Part shown: positions 20,826 through 33,690 of the stretch, one piece after another | How positions within the stretch are numbered: the first letter of the stretch is position 1 | Layout: each line of letters begins with the position of its first letter | Assembly: GCA_035610835.1 (NCBI GenBank) | Contig: CM069455.1 | Coordinates: 1,697,805 to 1,761,804 of the forward strand | DNA length: 64,000 nt | Direction of reading: 5' to 3' | Origin: Ophiura sarsii | Lineage: Eukaryota; Echinodermata; Ophiuroidea; Amphilepidida; Ophiuridae | Made by a program: the position numbers and the translations under genes | Notes under the pieces: generated by a model | The model's database searches: none | What the model was told of the DNA's origin: nothing | Seen by the model: only the letters and a program-made list of their open reading frames with translations

Positions 20826-23800
20826 GCGGATATCGGAAATATCAAGAATATCAGATATATCGTCACAAATTTACAACTCACTTAAATCATCTTTTATATC
20901 GTCACAACTATCGTTTGTATCTTTTATATCAAAAATATCAAGAATATCAGATATATCGTCGCAAAAGTACATCTCAGTCAAAAAATCTCTATCTTTTATA
21001 TCGTCAAAAAATCTCTATCTTTTATATCGTCAAAACTATCGTTTGTATCTTTTATATCTTTTATATCAGATATATCGTCGCAAAAGTACATCTCATTCCA
21101 AAAATCTCTATCTTTTATATCGTCAAAACTATCGTTTGTATCTTTTATATCATTTATATCAAAAATATCAAGAATATCAGATATATCGTCGCAAAAGTAC
21201 AATTCGGTCCAAAAATCTCTATCTTTTACATCGTCAAAACTATCGTTTGTATCTTTTATATCAAAAATATCAAGAATGTCAGATATATCGTCGCAAAAGT
21301 ACATCGCAGTCAAAAAATATATATCTTTTATATCGTCAAAACTATCGTTTGTATCTTTTATATCTTTTATATCAAGAATATCAGATATATCGTCGCAAAA
21401 GTACATCTCATTCCAAAAATCTCTATCTTTTATATCGTCAAAACTATCGTTTATATCTTTTATATCATTTGGGCCTATATCAAAAATATCAAGAATATCA
21501 GATATATCGTCGCAAAAGTACAACTCATTCAAAAATCTGTATCTTTTATATCGTTTGTATCTTTTATATCATTTATATCGGAAATATCAAGAATAACAGA
21601 TATATCGTCGCAAAAGTACAACTCTATCAAAACAAAAAAATCTATCTTTTATATCGTCAAAACTATCGTTTGTATCTTTCATATCAAAAATATCAAGAAT
21701 ATCAGATATATCGTCGCAAAAGTACAATTCGGTCCAAAAATCTCTATCTTTTATATCGTCAAAACTATCGGTTGTATCTTTTATATCAAAAATATCAAAA
21801 ATATCAGATATATCGTCGCAAATACACAACTCACTTAAATCATCTCTATCTTTTGTGTCGTCAAAACTATCGTTTGTATCTTTTAAATCGTTTATATCAA
21901 AAATATCAAGAATATCAGATATATCGTCGCAAAAGTACAATTCAGTCCAAAAATCTCTATCTTTTATATCGTCAAAACTATCGGTTGTATCTTTTATATC
22001 AAAAATATCAAAAATATCAGATATATCGTCGCAAATACACAACTCACTTAAATCATCTCTATCTTTTGTGTCGTCAAAACTATCGTTTGTATCTTTTATA
22101 TCATTTATATCATTTATATCAAGAATATCAGATATATCGTCGCAAAGTACAATTCGGTCCAAAAATCTCTATCTTTTATATCGTCAACACTATCGTTTGT
22201 ATCTTTATATCATTTATATCGGAAATATCAAGAATATCAGACATATTGTCACAAAAGTACAACTCAATCAAAACAATTCTATCTTTTATATCGTCAAAAC
22301 TATCGTTTGTATCTTTTATATCAAAAATATCAAGAATATCAGATATATCGTCGCAAAAGTGCAACTCCATCAAAAAATCTCTATCTTTTATATTGTCAAA
22401 ACTATCGTTTTTCTATCTTTTATATCTTTTATATCAAGAATATCAGATATATCGTCGCAAAAGTACATCTCAGTAAAAAAATATTTTTCTTTTATATCGT
22501 CAAAACTATCGTTTGTATCTTTTATATCATTCATATCGGAAATATCAAGAATATCAGATATATCGTCGCAAAAAGTACAACTCAATCAAAAAATCTCTAT
22601 CTTTTATATCGTCAAAACTATCGTTTGTATCTTTTATATCTTTTATATCAAAAATATCAAGAATATCAGATATATCGTCGCAAAAGTACAACTCAATCAA
22701 AAAATCTCTATCTTTTATATCGTCAAAACTATCGTTTGTATCTTTTATATCAAAAATATCAAGAATATCAGATATATCGTCGCAAAAGTGCAACTCCATC
22801 AAAAAATCTCTATCTTTTATATTGTCAAAACTATCGTTTTTCTATCTTTTATATCAAAAATATCAAGAATATCAGATATATCGTCGCAAAAGTACATCTC
22901 AGTCAAAACATCTCTATCTTTTATATCGTCAAAACTATCGTTTGTATCTTTTATATATTTTATTTCAAAAATATCAAGAATATCAGATATATCGTCGCAA
23001 AAGTACAATTCAGTCCAAAAATCTCTATCTTTTATATCGTCAACACTATCGTTTGTATCTTTTATATCATTTATATCGGAAATATCAAGAATATCAGATA
23101 TATCGTCGCAAAAGTACATCTCAGTCAAGACATCTCTATCTTTTATATCGTCAAAACTATCGTTTGTATCTTTTATATCATTTATATCGGAAATATCAAG
23201 AATATCAGATATATCGTCGCAAAAGTACATCTCAGTCAAAACATCTCTATATTTTATATCGTCAAAACTATCGTTTGTATCTTTTATATCTTTTATATCA
23301 AAAATATCAAGAATATCAGATATATCGTCGCAAAAGTACATCTCATCTCATCTCTATCTTTTATATCGTCAAAACTATCGTTTGTATCTTTTATATCATT
23401 TATATCAAAAATATCAAGAATATCAGATATATCGTCGCAAAAGTACAATTCAGTCCAAAAATCTCTATCTTTTATATCGTCAACACTATCGTTTGTATCT
23501 TTTATATCATTTATATCGGAAATATCAAGAATATCAGATATATCGTCGCAAAAGTACATCTCAGTCAAAACATCTCTATCTTTTATATCGTCAAAACTAT
23601 CGTTTGTATCTTTTATATCTTTTATATCAAAAATATCAAGAATATCAGATATATCGTCGCAAAAGTACAATTCAGTCCAAAAATCTCTATCTTTTATATC
23701 ATCAACACTATCGTTTGTATCTTTTACATAATTTATATCGGAAATATCAAGAATATCAGATATATCGTCGCAAAAGTACAACTCAATCAACAAATCTCTA

Positions 23801-24303
23801 TCTTTTATATCGTCAAAACTATCGGTTGTATTTTTTATATCTTTTATATCTTTTATATCAAGAATATCAGGTATATCGTCGCAAAAGTACATCTCATCTC
23901 ATCTCTATCTTTTATATCGGCAAAACTATCGTTTGTATCTTTTATATCTTTTATATCTTTTATATCAAGAATATCAGATATATCGTCGCAAAAGTGCAAC
24001 TCCATCAAAAAATCGCTATCTTTTATATCGTCAAAACTATCGTTTGTATCTTTTATATCATTTATATCAAAAAATCAAGAATATCAGATATATCGTCGCA
24101 AAAGTACAATTCGGTCCAAAAATCTCTATCTTTTATATCGTCAACACTATCGTTTGTATCTTTTATATCATTTATATCGGAAATATCAAGAATATTAGAT
24201 ATCGTCGCAAAAGTACATCTCAGTCAAAACATCTCTATCTTATATCGTCAAAACTATCGTTTGTATCTTTTATATCTTTTATATCAAAAATATCAAGAAT
24301 ATA
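20826..24303. repeat. ~110-bp minisatellite, about 32 units
   Basis: The phrase TATATCGTCGCAAAAGTAC recurs about every 99-119 bp from 20857 to 24200. Each unit is AGAATATCAGATATATCGTCG, CAAAAGTACA, a variable spacer, ATCTCTATCTTTTATATCG, TCAAAACTATCGTTTGTATC, then one to three TTTTATATC blocks. All plus-strand frames and much of the minus strand stay open (frames up to 837 codons, and a D/I-rich 36-38-residue repeat on the minus strand), but the unit length is not a constant multiple of three and there are no splice or start signals, so I treat it as non-coding. Confidence 0.93.
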
Positions 24304-24660
24304 ATAATAATAATAATAATAAAACGGTGCTTCTAAAGCGCCTCCCACCGAAGTCTCAAAGCGCTTAACAGATAACATAACAACACTGAAATTACATTAC
24401 AATATAAGAATAATACAATATGTGGATGAACATGCAAAAAACATTGTAAACAGGGTAATCAATCATCAAAAGCAATTGTGAACTAGAGCGGTTCTCGGCT
24501 TTCGCGGTTCTCGGGCTTTATGGTTTAAGATTTTGAACAAAACCTGACTGGGTCCTGTTAGTGAAAAGATTTGGTTGGTGTCAGAGTATAATGGATGGAA
24601 TAATGAATGATATTGTAATGGCGTATGGTTAGGTGTTGTTGTTGATGTCATGTGTGCTGA
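24304..24660. repeat. (ATA)n followed by a GCGCTT-type repeat fragment
   Basis: An (ATA)7-type microsatellite at 24301-24321 is followed by GGTGCTTCTAAAGCGCC ... CTCAAAGCGCTTAACA, a combination seen at the ends of interspersed repeats in many marine invertebrates. No coding content recognised. Confidence 0.4.
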
Positions 24661-25420
24661 AGCGTATGAGAAGTTTCAAAAAATAAAAATACTGCAAGTC
24701 ACGACTTGCGAGTCCCCCTGGCTGGGAGATCAACTAAATGAGGTCAAAGGTCACAAAGGGGTCATTCCCCCCCCCCCCGGTGTTCAAGTTTCTTTACTCC
24801 AAGTTTGACGTCAATCATGCAACTCTAATGATTTGACCTCTGGATGACATTTGACCTCAGATGACCTCTAATTATTTGTTGACATGTACCCCTTGTTGAC
24901 CTTTTACCTTGGATGACCTCTAATGACCGTTGACCTCGGATGACCTCTTTTATTTTCGACATGTTACCCGGTGTTCATGTTTCTTTTCTCCAAGTTTGAA
25001 GTCAATCGAGCAACCTTTACGATTTAACCCCTGGATGACCTTTGACCTCAGATGACCTATGCAAATAAGACCCAAACAAATGTTCACCCATCGTTCTTGT
25101 TTCTTGTCTCCAAGTTTGACGTCAGTCGGGCAACTTTTACGATTCGACCTCTGGATGACCTTTGACCTCAGATGACCTATGAAAATTAGACCCCCAAGAA
25201 GCAGCTACAGTTTTTGACCATGGCCTACATATCGTTAAAACTTTGAAGTCAATTCGTCCATCCGTTTAAAAGATACAGCATTCAAGAAAAAGGCTAACCA
25301 TAAAGACTAACCCAAAAGGCTAACCAAAAAGGCACACACACAACCCCACGCCACGACGCACGGACATGACATGATGACAAAATCCCCTTCTGGTTGTAAA
25401 ACCAGGGGAATACAAAGTGA
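24661..25420. repeat. Tandem TGACCT-rich repeat with perfect DR1 words
   Basis: Three ~100-120-bp units (about 24780, 24968 and 25088) share TTTCTTGTCTCCAAGTTTGA, CGTCA.TC..GCAAC and CTGGATGACCTTTGACCTC. TGACCT/AGGTCA half-sites occur about 15 times, and the spaced pair AGGTCAAAGGTCA (DR1) is exact at 24741-24753 and, reversed, at 25036-25048 and 25156-25168. The family ends in AACCAGGGGAATACAAAG. Confidence 0.8.
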
Positions 25421-27540
25421 AGGTAATTAAATTGGATTCAGATATCAGGTTGAATGTTTAACTATCAGGCATCAAAATTTCCATGGAGGCCTGGCAATTA
25501 TTATTTTTAATATTCTAAATTCGAGCAATTTCTCGTAAGGGAGTGTTCAGAAATACTTTGGTGGGGGTTGGCCAAAACGGGGGGGGGGGGGGTCTAAAGA
25601 GTTTCAAGTAAAAAAAGGCCGGGGGGACCAACAAGTTTTAGGTACTCAAGAGGGGGGGGGGGGGGGGGGGGGGGGGGGTCAAAACAGTTTGGTCAAAACT
25701 TCCTATCCCCTCCCTGGAAATCTAACGGTGCGTCCCTTATATTATAAAAGCCTATCTCACAATTTAACACACCTTCTCAAGTTTTCAGGCTTGTTAATGT
25801 AAATCAATTTCTATGCCTGTAATATGTTTGCCTTCTCATCCTTTATATATTTACAAGGGAAACGGGCGGGCTTTATCAGATTTCAGAAGAACTGATAAAA
25901 TGAGATCAGTCATAATGTACTCATTGAAATATTAAGATTACATGGCCAGGGTATGCTGTTTCATTGAATGTGTGTATAAAAATTCCATTGAAATGGAATG
26001 GGGGCGATCCAAGAGAAAGAAGCATGTTTTATAACCAAACATCTGTTTCATACCAAAATACCAGGGAAAAGTGTGTATGTATTTTCTATAATTCAAACCA
26101 AAAAAAGAATCCAAACACCGCAGTCTAAAAATAGTACAGGAAACCAATAAAGTTGATTTGTGTGCATGGAGGGGGAGGGGTACAGTCTGAAGAACAATCT
26201 AGGTATATATGACCTTGGTCAAACAAGATAAGCTAGTCAAACAAGATAAGCTATGTCTCTCTTTAGTTGGGAGTAGCACATCTCTAATCAACTAAACAAA
26301 TATAGCTTTGACTCCAGCACAGACTGTGGGTACTGTTGAAACTGCATAGGTACATGTAATTTACAAAGACTACAAACATGGCGGCCCCCACTTATGTCTA
26401 GAAAGACCAAAATGTGTAAGTTTTTGCAATCTCATGCTATAAGGGTGACTTCGCCCCCCCACAATAAACATTAAAACAATGAATTGATGGACATGACATA
26501 TTCACAAAGCTAATCATATATTTTCAATCTTTAATAATCATAAAAAAGTCTGCATACTTAGTGCTGCTTAATATTTGACCTTATTATATTTGGAAATAAA
26601 CTCGAACGTATACATTATTTATTTCTACTAGTATAACATGAAGTGTTTGCTAAAGGAACTCCAATAAATATAGCATAGGCCTTCAAATCGTGGTCTAAAG
26701 AATAGGCCTATGTATACGCCCCCCCGCCCCCTGGCCAGAATGGTTGTATCTCCCCGTGCGCAAGTGACAGAGGTGATAATTTCAAGTACTGATATCATAC
26801 GTGTAGGTTGTTCTATTTACTATACAATCGATACAAGTGAGATCACTGCGAAACAGTGTTGCTTTGCTAATATATTTGATGTGTTTCATCAGAACAAGTA
26901 ATAACTAAAATTAAAAAAATGTTTCTGGTCCGTGTTCAGGAAAAATAGGAGGAGGGGAATTTTTATTTGTTATTAGATAACTGACAACAATAATTGTTCT
27001 CCTAAGTTTAACAGCGTTTTAGCTCAGGTTTTAGCCCATGTTATTTGGCATACAGAATGGTTTCTGCAACTTTGGAGAGGAGACCCTTTTTCTTAAATAA
27101 TAAATAAATAATAAAATAAATGATATAAGTAAATGACTTAAGATTAAAATAAATAGATAAATAAATACCCATATAAATTATATACTCGTATAATCACGGA
27201 ATTTTCCACTTTTGAATTCATTTATTTTAAATTTAGGCCAAATAAAAAATAACATGTTTAGCGTCCTGACTTTTTCAAAAAAAGGAAGGAGGAGGCCCTT
27301 TTTATATTTTTTATTTTTGGCACTTTTTAAAGCAAAATCGTCCCGATATAGCGACAAACTTTGTGAACCTGAAAGAGGAGGATCAGGAGGCCTCTTTAAA
27401 TTGTTTTTATTTCATAAACATGAGGGGTTAGTCACAACAAAACTTGTTTAAAATGCATATAGGCCTAAGAGATCTCCAAGTGTACTTTCTACAAAAAATG
27501 AATAATGAGTTGTATTGAAGACAATACACTTGATTTAAGT
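25421..27540. other. No gene; G-run-rich and AT-rich DNA
   Basis: Long G runs lie near 25580-25593 and 25650-25678. Frames at 25938-26147, 26710-26901 and 27212-27451 lack domains or splice context. Confidence 0.45.
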
Positions 27541-27542
27541 AT

Positions 27543-27705
27543 AGATGGTTGAAAAGTTCGAACAGGGCCAGAGGGAGTATGAGGCCCCCCCCTCACAATT
27601 TGATTTTGTTATTTTTTAACCTATTTGGTGTGATCTGGTGTATACTTTTGACCAATACATTATTTTATTGAAAAGTCAGCTCTTCATTTCCAATCAATAC
27701 TTTGG
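27543..27705 (+). repeat. Dispersed repeat D (copy 1)
   Basis: GATGGTTGAAAAG ... GAGTATGAGG ... TCTGGTGTATACTTTTGACC ... TTTTATTGAAAAG. Another copy follows at 28458-28625 on the same strand, a diverged one at 61450-61548, and three tandem minus-strand copies at 62245-62850. Non-coding. Confidence 0.75.
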
Positions 27706-27810
27706 TTGTTATCATTGCAAGAAAGAAGTTGAGCATACTGTAGGTAGTAAAGCGAAGCGAATAGAGCGGTGCATGAGCGGGCCACTACTACGTATGTTCA
27801 CATGGTCATA

Positions 27811-28382
27811 AAGGGTTCAACAAAAGAAAGTATACCACTTTGTTTATGTCATTTTGAGTAACATTTCATTTTGTTTTAACCAAACAGGCTAGATAGGCAT
27901 TTAGAGGAATCTTTTAGGCATAATTTGATACCAAATTTTCCCCCTAGCAACAAAGATAAACCATGATTAGCACCATTTAAAGAAAATTAGTCACTTTTCA
28001 AAAGTCACATATTCAATACACTACGCGGGAAGAAAAGATCACATGTTACCTGTTCATAATCAAATAGCCCGCTTGATCAGGCATAACCCAACGCATCCCC
28101 ACTGTGTGATCAATATCCATTTCATTCCCGACCATTCAAAGTGCCACGCACAGCCTTTTTTCGCGGCTTGCGTGCGTTGAAAATGTGACTTTTGAAAAGT
28201 GACCAATTTTCTTTAAATGGTGCTAATCATGGTTTATCTTTGTTGTTAAGGGAAACATTTGGTATCAAATTATGCCTAAAAGATTCATCTAAATGCCTAT
28301 TTAGCCTGTTTGGTCAACAAAAAATGTAATGTTACTCAAAATGATATAAACAAAGTGGTATACTTTCTTTTGTTGAACCCTT
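27811..28382. mobile_element. Foldback MITE, family AAGGGTTCAAC, copy 1
   Basis: Arms of ~230 bp pair almost perfectly: AAGGGTTCAACAAAAGAAAG at the left and its complement at the right end, with AAAGATAAACCATGATTAGC and AGTCACTTTTCAAAAGTCAC in each. The loop region has GCGGGAAGAAAAGATCACATG. A second complete copy is at 44155-44660, and partial left arms are at 60736-60975 and 61335-61452. Confidence 0.92.
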
Positions 28383-28385
28383 TTA

Positions 28386-28441
28386 AATCCGGGCTATTGG
28401 GGAGGCACGAACCATAGATCCGGGCTATTGGGGAGGCACGA
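28386..28441. repeat. Two tandem copies of a 28-bp unit
   Basis: ATCCGGGCTATTGGGGAGG (plus CACGAA) occurs twice back to back, immediately after the foldback MITE. Confidence 0.85.
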
Positions 28442-28457
28442 AGCCAATGCTACATAA

Positions 28458-28625
28458 TAGTGATGGTTAAAAAGCGCGGACAGGGGAGTATGAGGAGGGG
28501 TGTGCCCCTCCCGCAAGTGGGTTTATTTTTTCAATTGTCGGACCAATTTGGTGCCATCTGGTGAATACTTTTGACCAATATTTTATTGAAAAGCCACCGC
28601 TCCATTTCCAAATTTGTTTTATTTT
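28458..28625 (+). repeat. Dispersed repeat D (copy 2)
   Basis: Same order of blocks as 27543-27705 (GATGGTTAAAAAG, GGGGAGTATGAGG, ATCTGGTGAATACTTTTG, TTTTATTGAAAAG). The two copies flank the foldback MITE, so the MITE may have inserted between a duplicated pair. Confidence 0.75.
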
Positions 28626-29150
28626 TTATCAATGCTAGCTAGCTGTTTTGTTTTTCATAAGATACTGCCATTTTCTTGATTTAAGTATATATATATTATA
28701 GATGATTGGAAGTGTTATTTAGAAAAACAGGTTCCCCAAATTGGGTTCCCTAAAAACAGGTTCCCCATTTACCCCGCTGGGAAAAGGCGAATGGAAGATT
28801 TAAACAAAATAGATTGTGATCACGTGTTGTAATGTTGAGTACATTGTAAGCGTGAAGCGCGAGTATCCGGTAGTCCAAGGAGCTGGCCTCGACGGAGGTC
28901 GATTGGAGCTTCTTTGCCCGGTTGGAATTGCGAGGGCTTTTTCTGTTTTATTTTCTTAAAATGTCCTGTTAATCACTAACACTCAAAAATAGAAGAGGTT
29001 ATTTTGTTACTTTTATGTACTTTTGTTTGGTTATGTTATATTATTTTTTTCCTACTGCATTCGTCAGGCAACTGATTTTTGTTATTCCGTGCTTCTTTTT
29101 TTTCTTTAAAATTTATTTTCAATCATTCACACCTTTTGTATAGCATGATC
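28626..29150. other. No gene seen
   Basis: Short duplicated ACAGGTTCCCC phrases near 28728-28770; otherwise nothing supported. Confidence 0.4.
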
Positions 29151-29151
29151 A

Positions 29152-29345
29152 CAATACAATACAATACAATACATTTATTCACAAATAATCCATGTTTGCA
29201 TCACATGACCAAATCATACAGTATATAACAGATAATTGTTGTTAAAGATTAATACATTCAAAACATCTATAAATGTAATAATCTCTATTTTGTAAAACAA
29301 AATGTATAAAATGTGAAGGTCTCCGCTCACTGTGAGGAACCATGC
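29152..29345 (-). mobile_element. 3' tail of a LINE/SINE ending in (ATTGT)n
   Basis: On the minus strand an untranslated segment ends in GTGAATAAATGTATTGTATTG, a 5-bp iterated tail typical of non-LTR retrotransposon 3' ends. Its 5' truncation point (29345-29353) coincides with the inner edge of the right duplication arm. Confidence 0.55.
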
Positions 29346-29568
29346 CCTCTAAGGTGGCTAAAGTGCGAGAACAATAGTGTATATATCAGTTGTGTACCTA
29401 AAATGTGGAAGTATATAGGGTTCCCCGAAAATGGCTAATTTTATGATTAAATGCAACATATATGGCCATATTGAGGTACAGTTTGGCTTTGAACAAGCTT
29501 CTAAAATTATTATTTTAGGGGGAAATGCGCGTAAATGTAACTGCTCTTTCCTAATTGACCAGTGTTTA

Positions 29569-30073
29569 TGCACTTATCAATTGCATCCCCGGCCCGAGGG
29601 ACCCGGGGCATAGCGGGGACCATGCGGGGACCGTACGCAATCGTACAAAAAAAACGTTGCCCGGCTATGCGGGGGCGTGTACCGGGGACGTACAAAACGT
29701 GCCCCCACGTAGCCGGGGCGCGAATTTATTAACCGTACTCACTCACTGTATAAATGTATTGCTGTACAATGTACATGTGCTATGCACTTTACTCCGTCAG
29801 GTATCAAATGTTGTTTACGGTAATAAAGATCGCAGCCGGGGCGTGTAGCGGGGGCGTACACCACTGAAAAATAAGCCGGGGAGTGGCCGGGCAGTGTAGC
29901 GGGGGCGGGCGCTAGGGTACACATGCACACCCCGGGCCATAGCCGGGGATGGAGTACACATAGCGGGGGTGTACGCTTTGGTACACAAAATGTCCCGGCC
30001 ACGGGGCGGGGGCCGGGACTAATCCCCGCTATCCCCGGGTCCCCTGGGGCCGGGACTGCAATTGATAAGTGCA
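29569..30073. mobile_element. GC-rich TIR element, right-arm copy
   Basis: Mirror of 18818-19290 with TTA on each side (29566-29568 and 30074-30076). It is about 32 bp longer because of an extra GGGGCGGGGGCCGGGAC segment near 30003-30034. Confidence 0.88.
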
Positions 30074-30404
30074 TTAGTGTTGGTAATTTATTTTTATCTT
30101 ATTTATTTCTGAATTTGGTAAATCCAGCCTTGTAAAGGGTGCGCAGCTCATTTACCCATTCAGGCAAATTCGGGAAAATGCGCGTAAATGTTACTGCGCT
30201 TTCCTAATAGTAATATAGTGACCAGTGTTTAGTGTTGGTAATTTATGTTTATCTTATTTTTTTCTGAATTTGGTAATTCCAGCCCTGAAAGGGGTGGGCA
30301 GCTCCGCGGGAAAGCGGAGACCGAGGCGAGTGTGAGGGTGGATGTGCCCTTCACAAGTAGATTTATTTACAATTTTCGAATGGTACAAAAATACACAATT
30401 TACC

Positions 30405-30878
30405 GGGGGCACGCCACCCCCCCCCCCCCCCCCCCCCCCCGGAGTCCGCTACTGCAGATAAATTATGTATATATAGGCTGAGATGATTATTGACCGTCTC
30501 AGATACGCGATTCATTTACCCACTTTTAAATGCGGCCCCATAAAAATCCGACTATTTAATATAATTGTGTTCTTTTATTCTATTGAAAATAATTATTAAA
30601 TTACTTAAAAGTATTACTCTTATAAGTTATAATGAAAGTCTTGTTTGCAATGCAATAACATATTCAGTGTCGTGATATGAAAGATATCTCAGCATTGCTC
30701 AGTGCCCCTTATTAAAATTAAAATAAACGCATGTTTAGCTTAACTTAAAACCACGTTTAAATAACTGTGTTCATGTTTATTCTATTGAAAATAATTATTA
30801 AATTAATTAAAAGTATTACTCTTAATAAAAGTCTTACAAATGTATGATAAACTCCTTGTTATAACATAATCAGCGTCA
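30405..30878. repeat. Right-arm-only segment with internal duplication
   Basis: A C/G run at 30417-30440 is followed by two related ~130-bp blocks (around 30560-30690 and 30760-30890), each with TATTCTATTGAAAATAATTA and AAAAGTATTACTCTTA. In the left arm (near 18490) the flanks join directly. Either an insertion here or a deletion there by recombination between the repeated blocks. Confidence 0.75.
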
Positions 30879-31164
30879 TGATATTTTAACATCAATGCAC
30901 CAATTGAAAACATTTACTTCTAAGGTGGCCAAATGTACACTGTCATGTTTCAAATATTAAGAATATTACATATTTTTAGCCAGCCACGGGTCGTCACCGT
31001 GTGCCGTCATTTATATTGAATGAGCACGTTTTACTGCTTTTTTACAATTCTTCCAACACTTGAAAGCTAACATTTTATGATAACACGGTGAGTTACAAAA
31101 AAGACACTATTTTTCCGATTGTTACGGTCGGTCGCTGCAACACAACAATATTTTTGTTGGCCTA

Positions 31165-32650
31165 ATATTTATTTAATTTATTTATTTATTAGGACATACA
31201 CTTTTGGAACAGTGGCAAGAATCTTCTCGACTAATGCGTCCATAAACATTACACAATGTTTTATTAAAATTACAAAAAGGGAAATATTATATACAAATAT
31301 TTACATGGTAACATAGATTCATGCAAGGTTAATGCTACGTGCGGTCCATGCACGTTTCAAATATGATTTACAAAACACATCAAATATATGAAGTAAGTGA
31401 AAATCATCACTTGCAGTAAGAACATCATTTGAAAGACCTAGCATAAGACACAATTCTATTGTTAGACTACCCGATATAAGGGACCGTTCATTATTTATGC
31501 TGGAGGGGGGTTGGGTAAAATATAGGGGGGGTCATGTAACTTTCATATGTTGAAATAGGGGGGGCTATGTAACTTTTTATTCTTAAACAGGGGGGGTTGT
31601 GTAACTTTTATTATGATGGTGATGATTGAGGTGATTTTAGAGGCTATTTTGGAGTGTAAATGCCAATTTTTTTCTGCGCTTCGCGCACATTTTCTTACGA
31701 CCTATCAACTTCAAAACATGTAGGCTACTTATGACGAGACACCTTTCGGACAGCTTTTTTGTGCACGCCCTGCTCGGACGATCTGTTAAAAAACACTTAT
31801 TTGATCATCAACGGTTGAAAACATTATAGCCATGGGGTGTATAAAAACATGTTAATTAGCCTATGTTTCAAAATCCAACATTAATATGATTAAAAACGAT
31901 AATTACTTGTATGCTTTTCACCTCGTCTCACTCTCAGCTCTGCACCAAAGCTCACAAAAGTAGAATGTTTCATACGTTTTTGTCAGGATGTTCTAACTTT
32001 TTTCGGGTTATAAAGACTCACAAAACCACCCAAAATGTATAAATTAAATATTCGCAATACGGTATAATTTCACACGATCAAAAGATGGGGTATCATTAAA
32101 TCATTGGCCGTTTAGAGAATCAGAGGGCACAAACAGAACTTACCAACGAATCCATGGACAAAAGAAAAAGACAGCCCCTAAGTAGGCCTATGTGACAAGT
32201 TGTTGTTTTTTGTGGGTTTTTTTTTTGGGGGGGGGGGGGGTTGTGTAAAAAGCTACTGGTTAGTAGGGGGGGTCATGTAATTTTCAGTTTCAGCTGTAGG
32301 GGGGGTTAGGTAATTTTGACACACGAATCTCGAATTTGTCCCAACCCCCCCTCCACCATAAATAATGAACGGTCCCTAAAGATTCTCCAAAATTCTTCTA
32401 AATTATGTAGTAATAGTTGATGTTCAAGCTTGCGATATTCATCAACTCTGATATGATTTAAGCCGCTACATAGAAATAGGAAATGTCTCAAATCATCAAT
32501 ATCATTATTGCATAATGGACAGTATATTTATATCGGTTTCCATGAGTGAGCACGGCCATTGAGTGGTAGTGTATTTGACCGTGCTCTGAATTTTATTGAT
32601 GCACCATAGAAATCTAATAATAATAATGCTTTGTGATGCACAGCTGGACA
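31165..32650 (-). pseudogene. LINE C-terminal fragment, right-arm copy
   Basis: Mirror of 16615-18197 on the minus strand: the zf-RVT-like block near 32460-32520, the Harbinger-like insertion at 31480-32376, and the (A/T)-rich tail at 31165-31190. In this arm the frame reads on through HQLLLHNLEEFWRIF into the inserted element. Confidence 0.85.
31480..32376. mobile_element. PIF/Harbinger-like MITE, right-arm copy
   Basis: Same TIRs as 16863-17882, TAA on both sides (31477-31479 and 32377-32379). 897 bp, without the 129-bp insertion of the left copy. Confidence 0.9.
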
Positions 32651-33690
32651 ACGCGTACTGATGTGGTCCTATTGCTGGCAAACATTGACTTTAAACAAGT
32701 ATAATTGACTTCACACAGAGGTGTGAAAACTCTATTGTTCGATTACGTAATGACTTCGTTGGCCACTATACGACACACAGCACTCTCGTATTTCACCGCC
32801 AAGTTCATACATAGCCTGTTTCTCTCTAAAGTAAACGTAAACCATTGCATTCGTGAGCAAGTAATAGTGTATCCGGGGCCGGTACCGAGGTTAATATAGG
32901 TTACATCCCCTGTGTTTAGAGTTATTTACTTATTGGGTCTTATACGCGCTCTAGCCACATGTGCTGGACAACACTGCCGATATCGGGTATGAAACCGGGG
33001 TATGAAAACGGCCATTTTGAGATCTTCGCAGAATATATGGGTCTATAAACGCCGAGTTCTTCACTCACTTAGTTGAATTTAAGATTGTTTGACTTTACAT
33101 TGAGAAAGGATAACACACAGGTATTATTTCTTGAGTAGGAAGTTTTTCCTGCGATGACGATAAAAATGTGAAAATTACTCTCGAATTTATTTTCTTTCGG
33201 TGCTTTAAAATCAAAATTTCATCGGGCGAAGAATTAACAAGTAAATTCACTGTTTTGACCAAAACATTTCACTTTTACGAATGAATATACATTTCTCTTC
33301 AAAATGATACCAAATTCAGCTATTTTCATTGAGGAAATCTGTCATTATCGCGATTTTAAACACAGTCCTTCAAAAATAAAATAAAATGTGAAACCACGTT
33401 CTAGATTTTTACGCTGCTGGTTGTGTCTGTGTTCAGTGTTGCCTACTTAAACTCCCAAACCAAGCCTCAAGCTCTCTCTGGCTTACTGTCTCGCTTACTG
33501 TTTGCCAATAAAAAATACAAGACGCTGCGCAGGCCAAAATAAACCCAAATTCCGCAATAGCGGCTGCATCGGCAATCCATATGCTCTATATAAGTTTGAC
33601 AGAGGCAAAACGCACTAAGAATCTTACTAAAATCTGTACTGAAATCCGTACTAAAAATCGGACTAAAAGTCAACATCAAATCAGACTAAA

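Larger units (their letters stand above)
29354..33690. repeat. Right arm of the large inverted duplication
   Basis: Reverse complement of 15544-19506 over its whole length. It is longer by about 470 bp because of a segment at 30405-30878 that is absent from the left arm, and lacks the 129-bp insertion of the left arm. Its outer edge meets a LINE (A)-rich tail at 33691. High arm identity implies a recent event, gene conversion, or an assembly artefact. Confidence 0.95.

Noticed and set aside
20771..24368. Very long open frames (up to 837 codons) across the 110-bp minisatellite, as a possible giant repeat-protein gene
   Set aside because: Several overlapping frames are open at once, unit lengths are not constant multiples of three, and there are no splice or start signals. 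Open frames follow from base composition.
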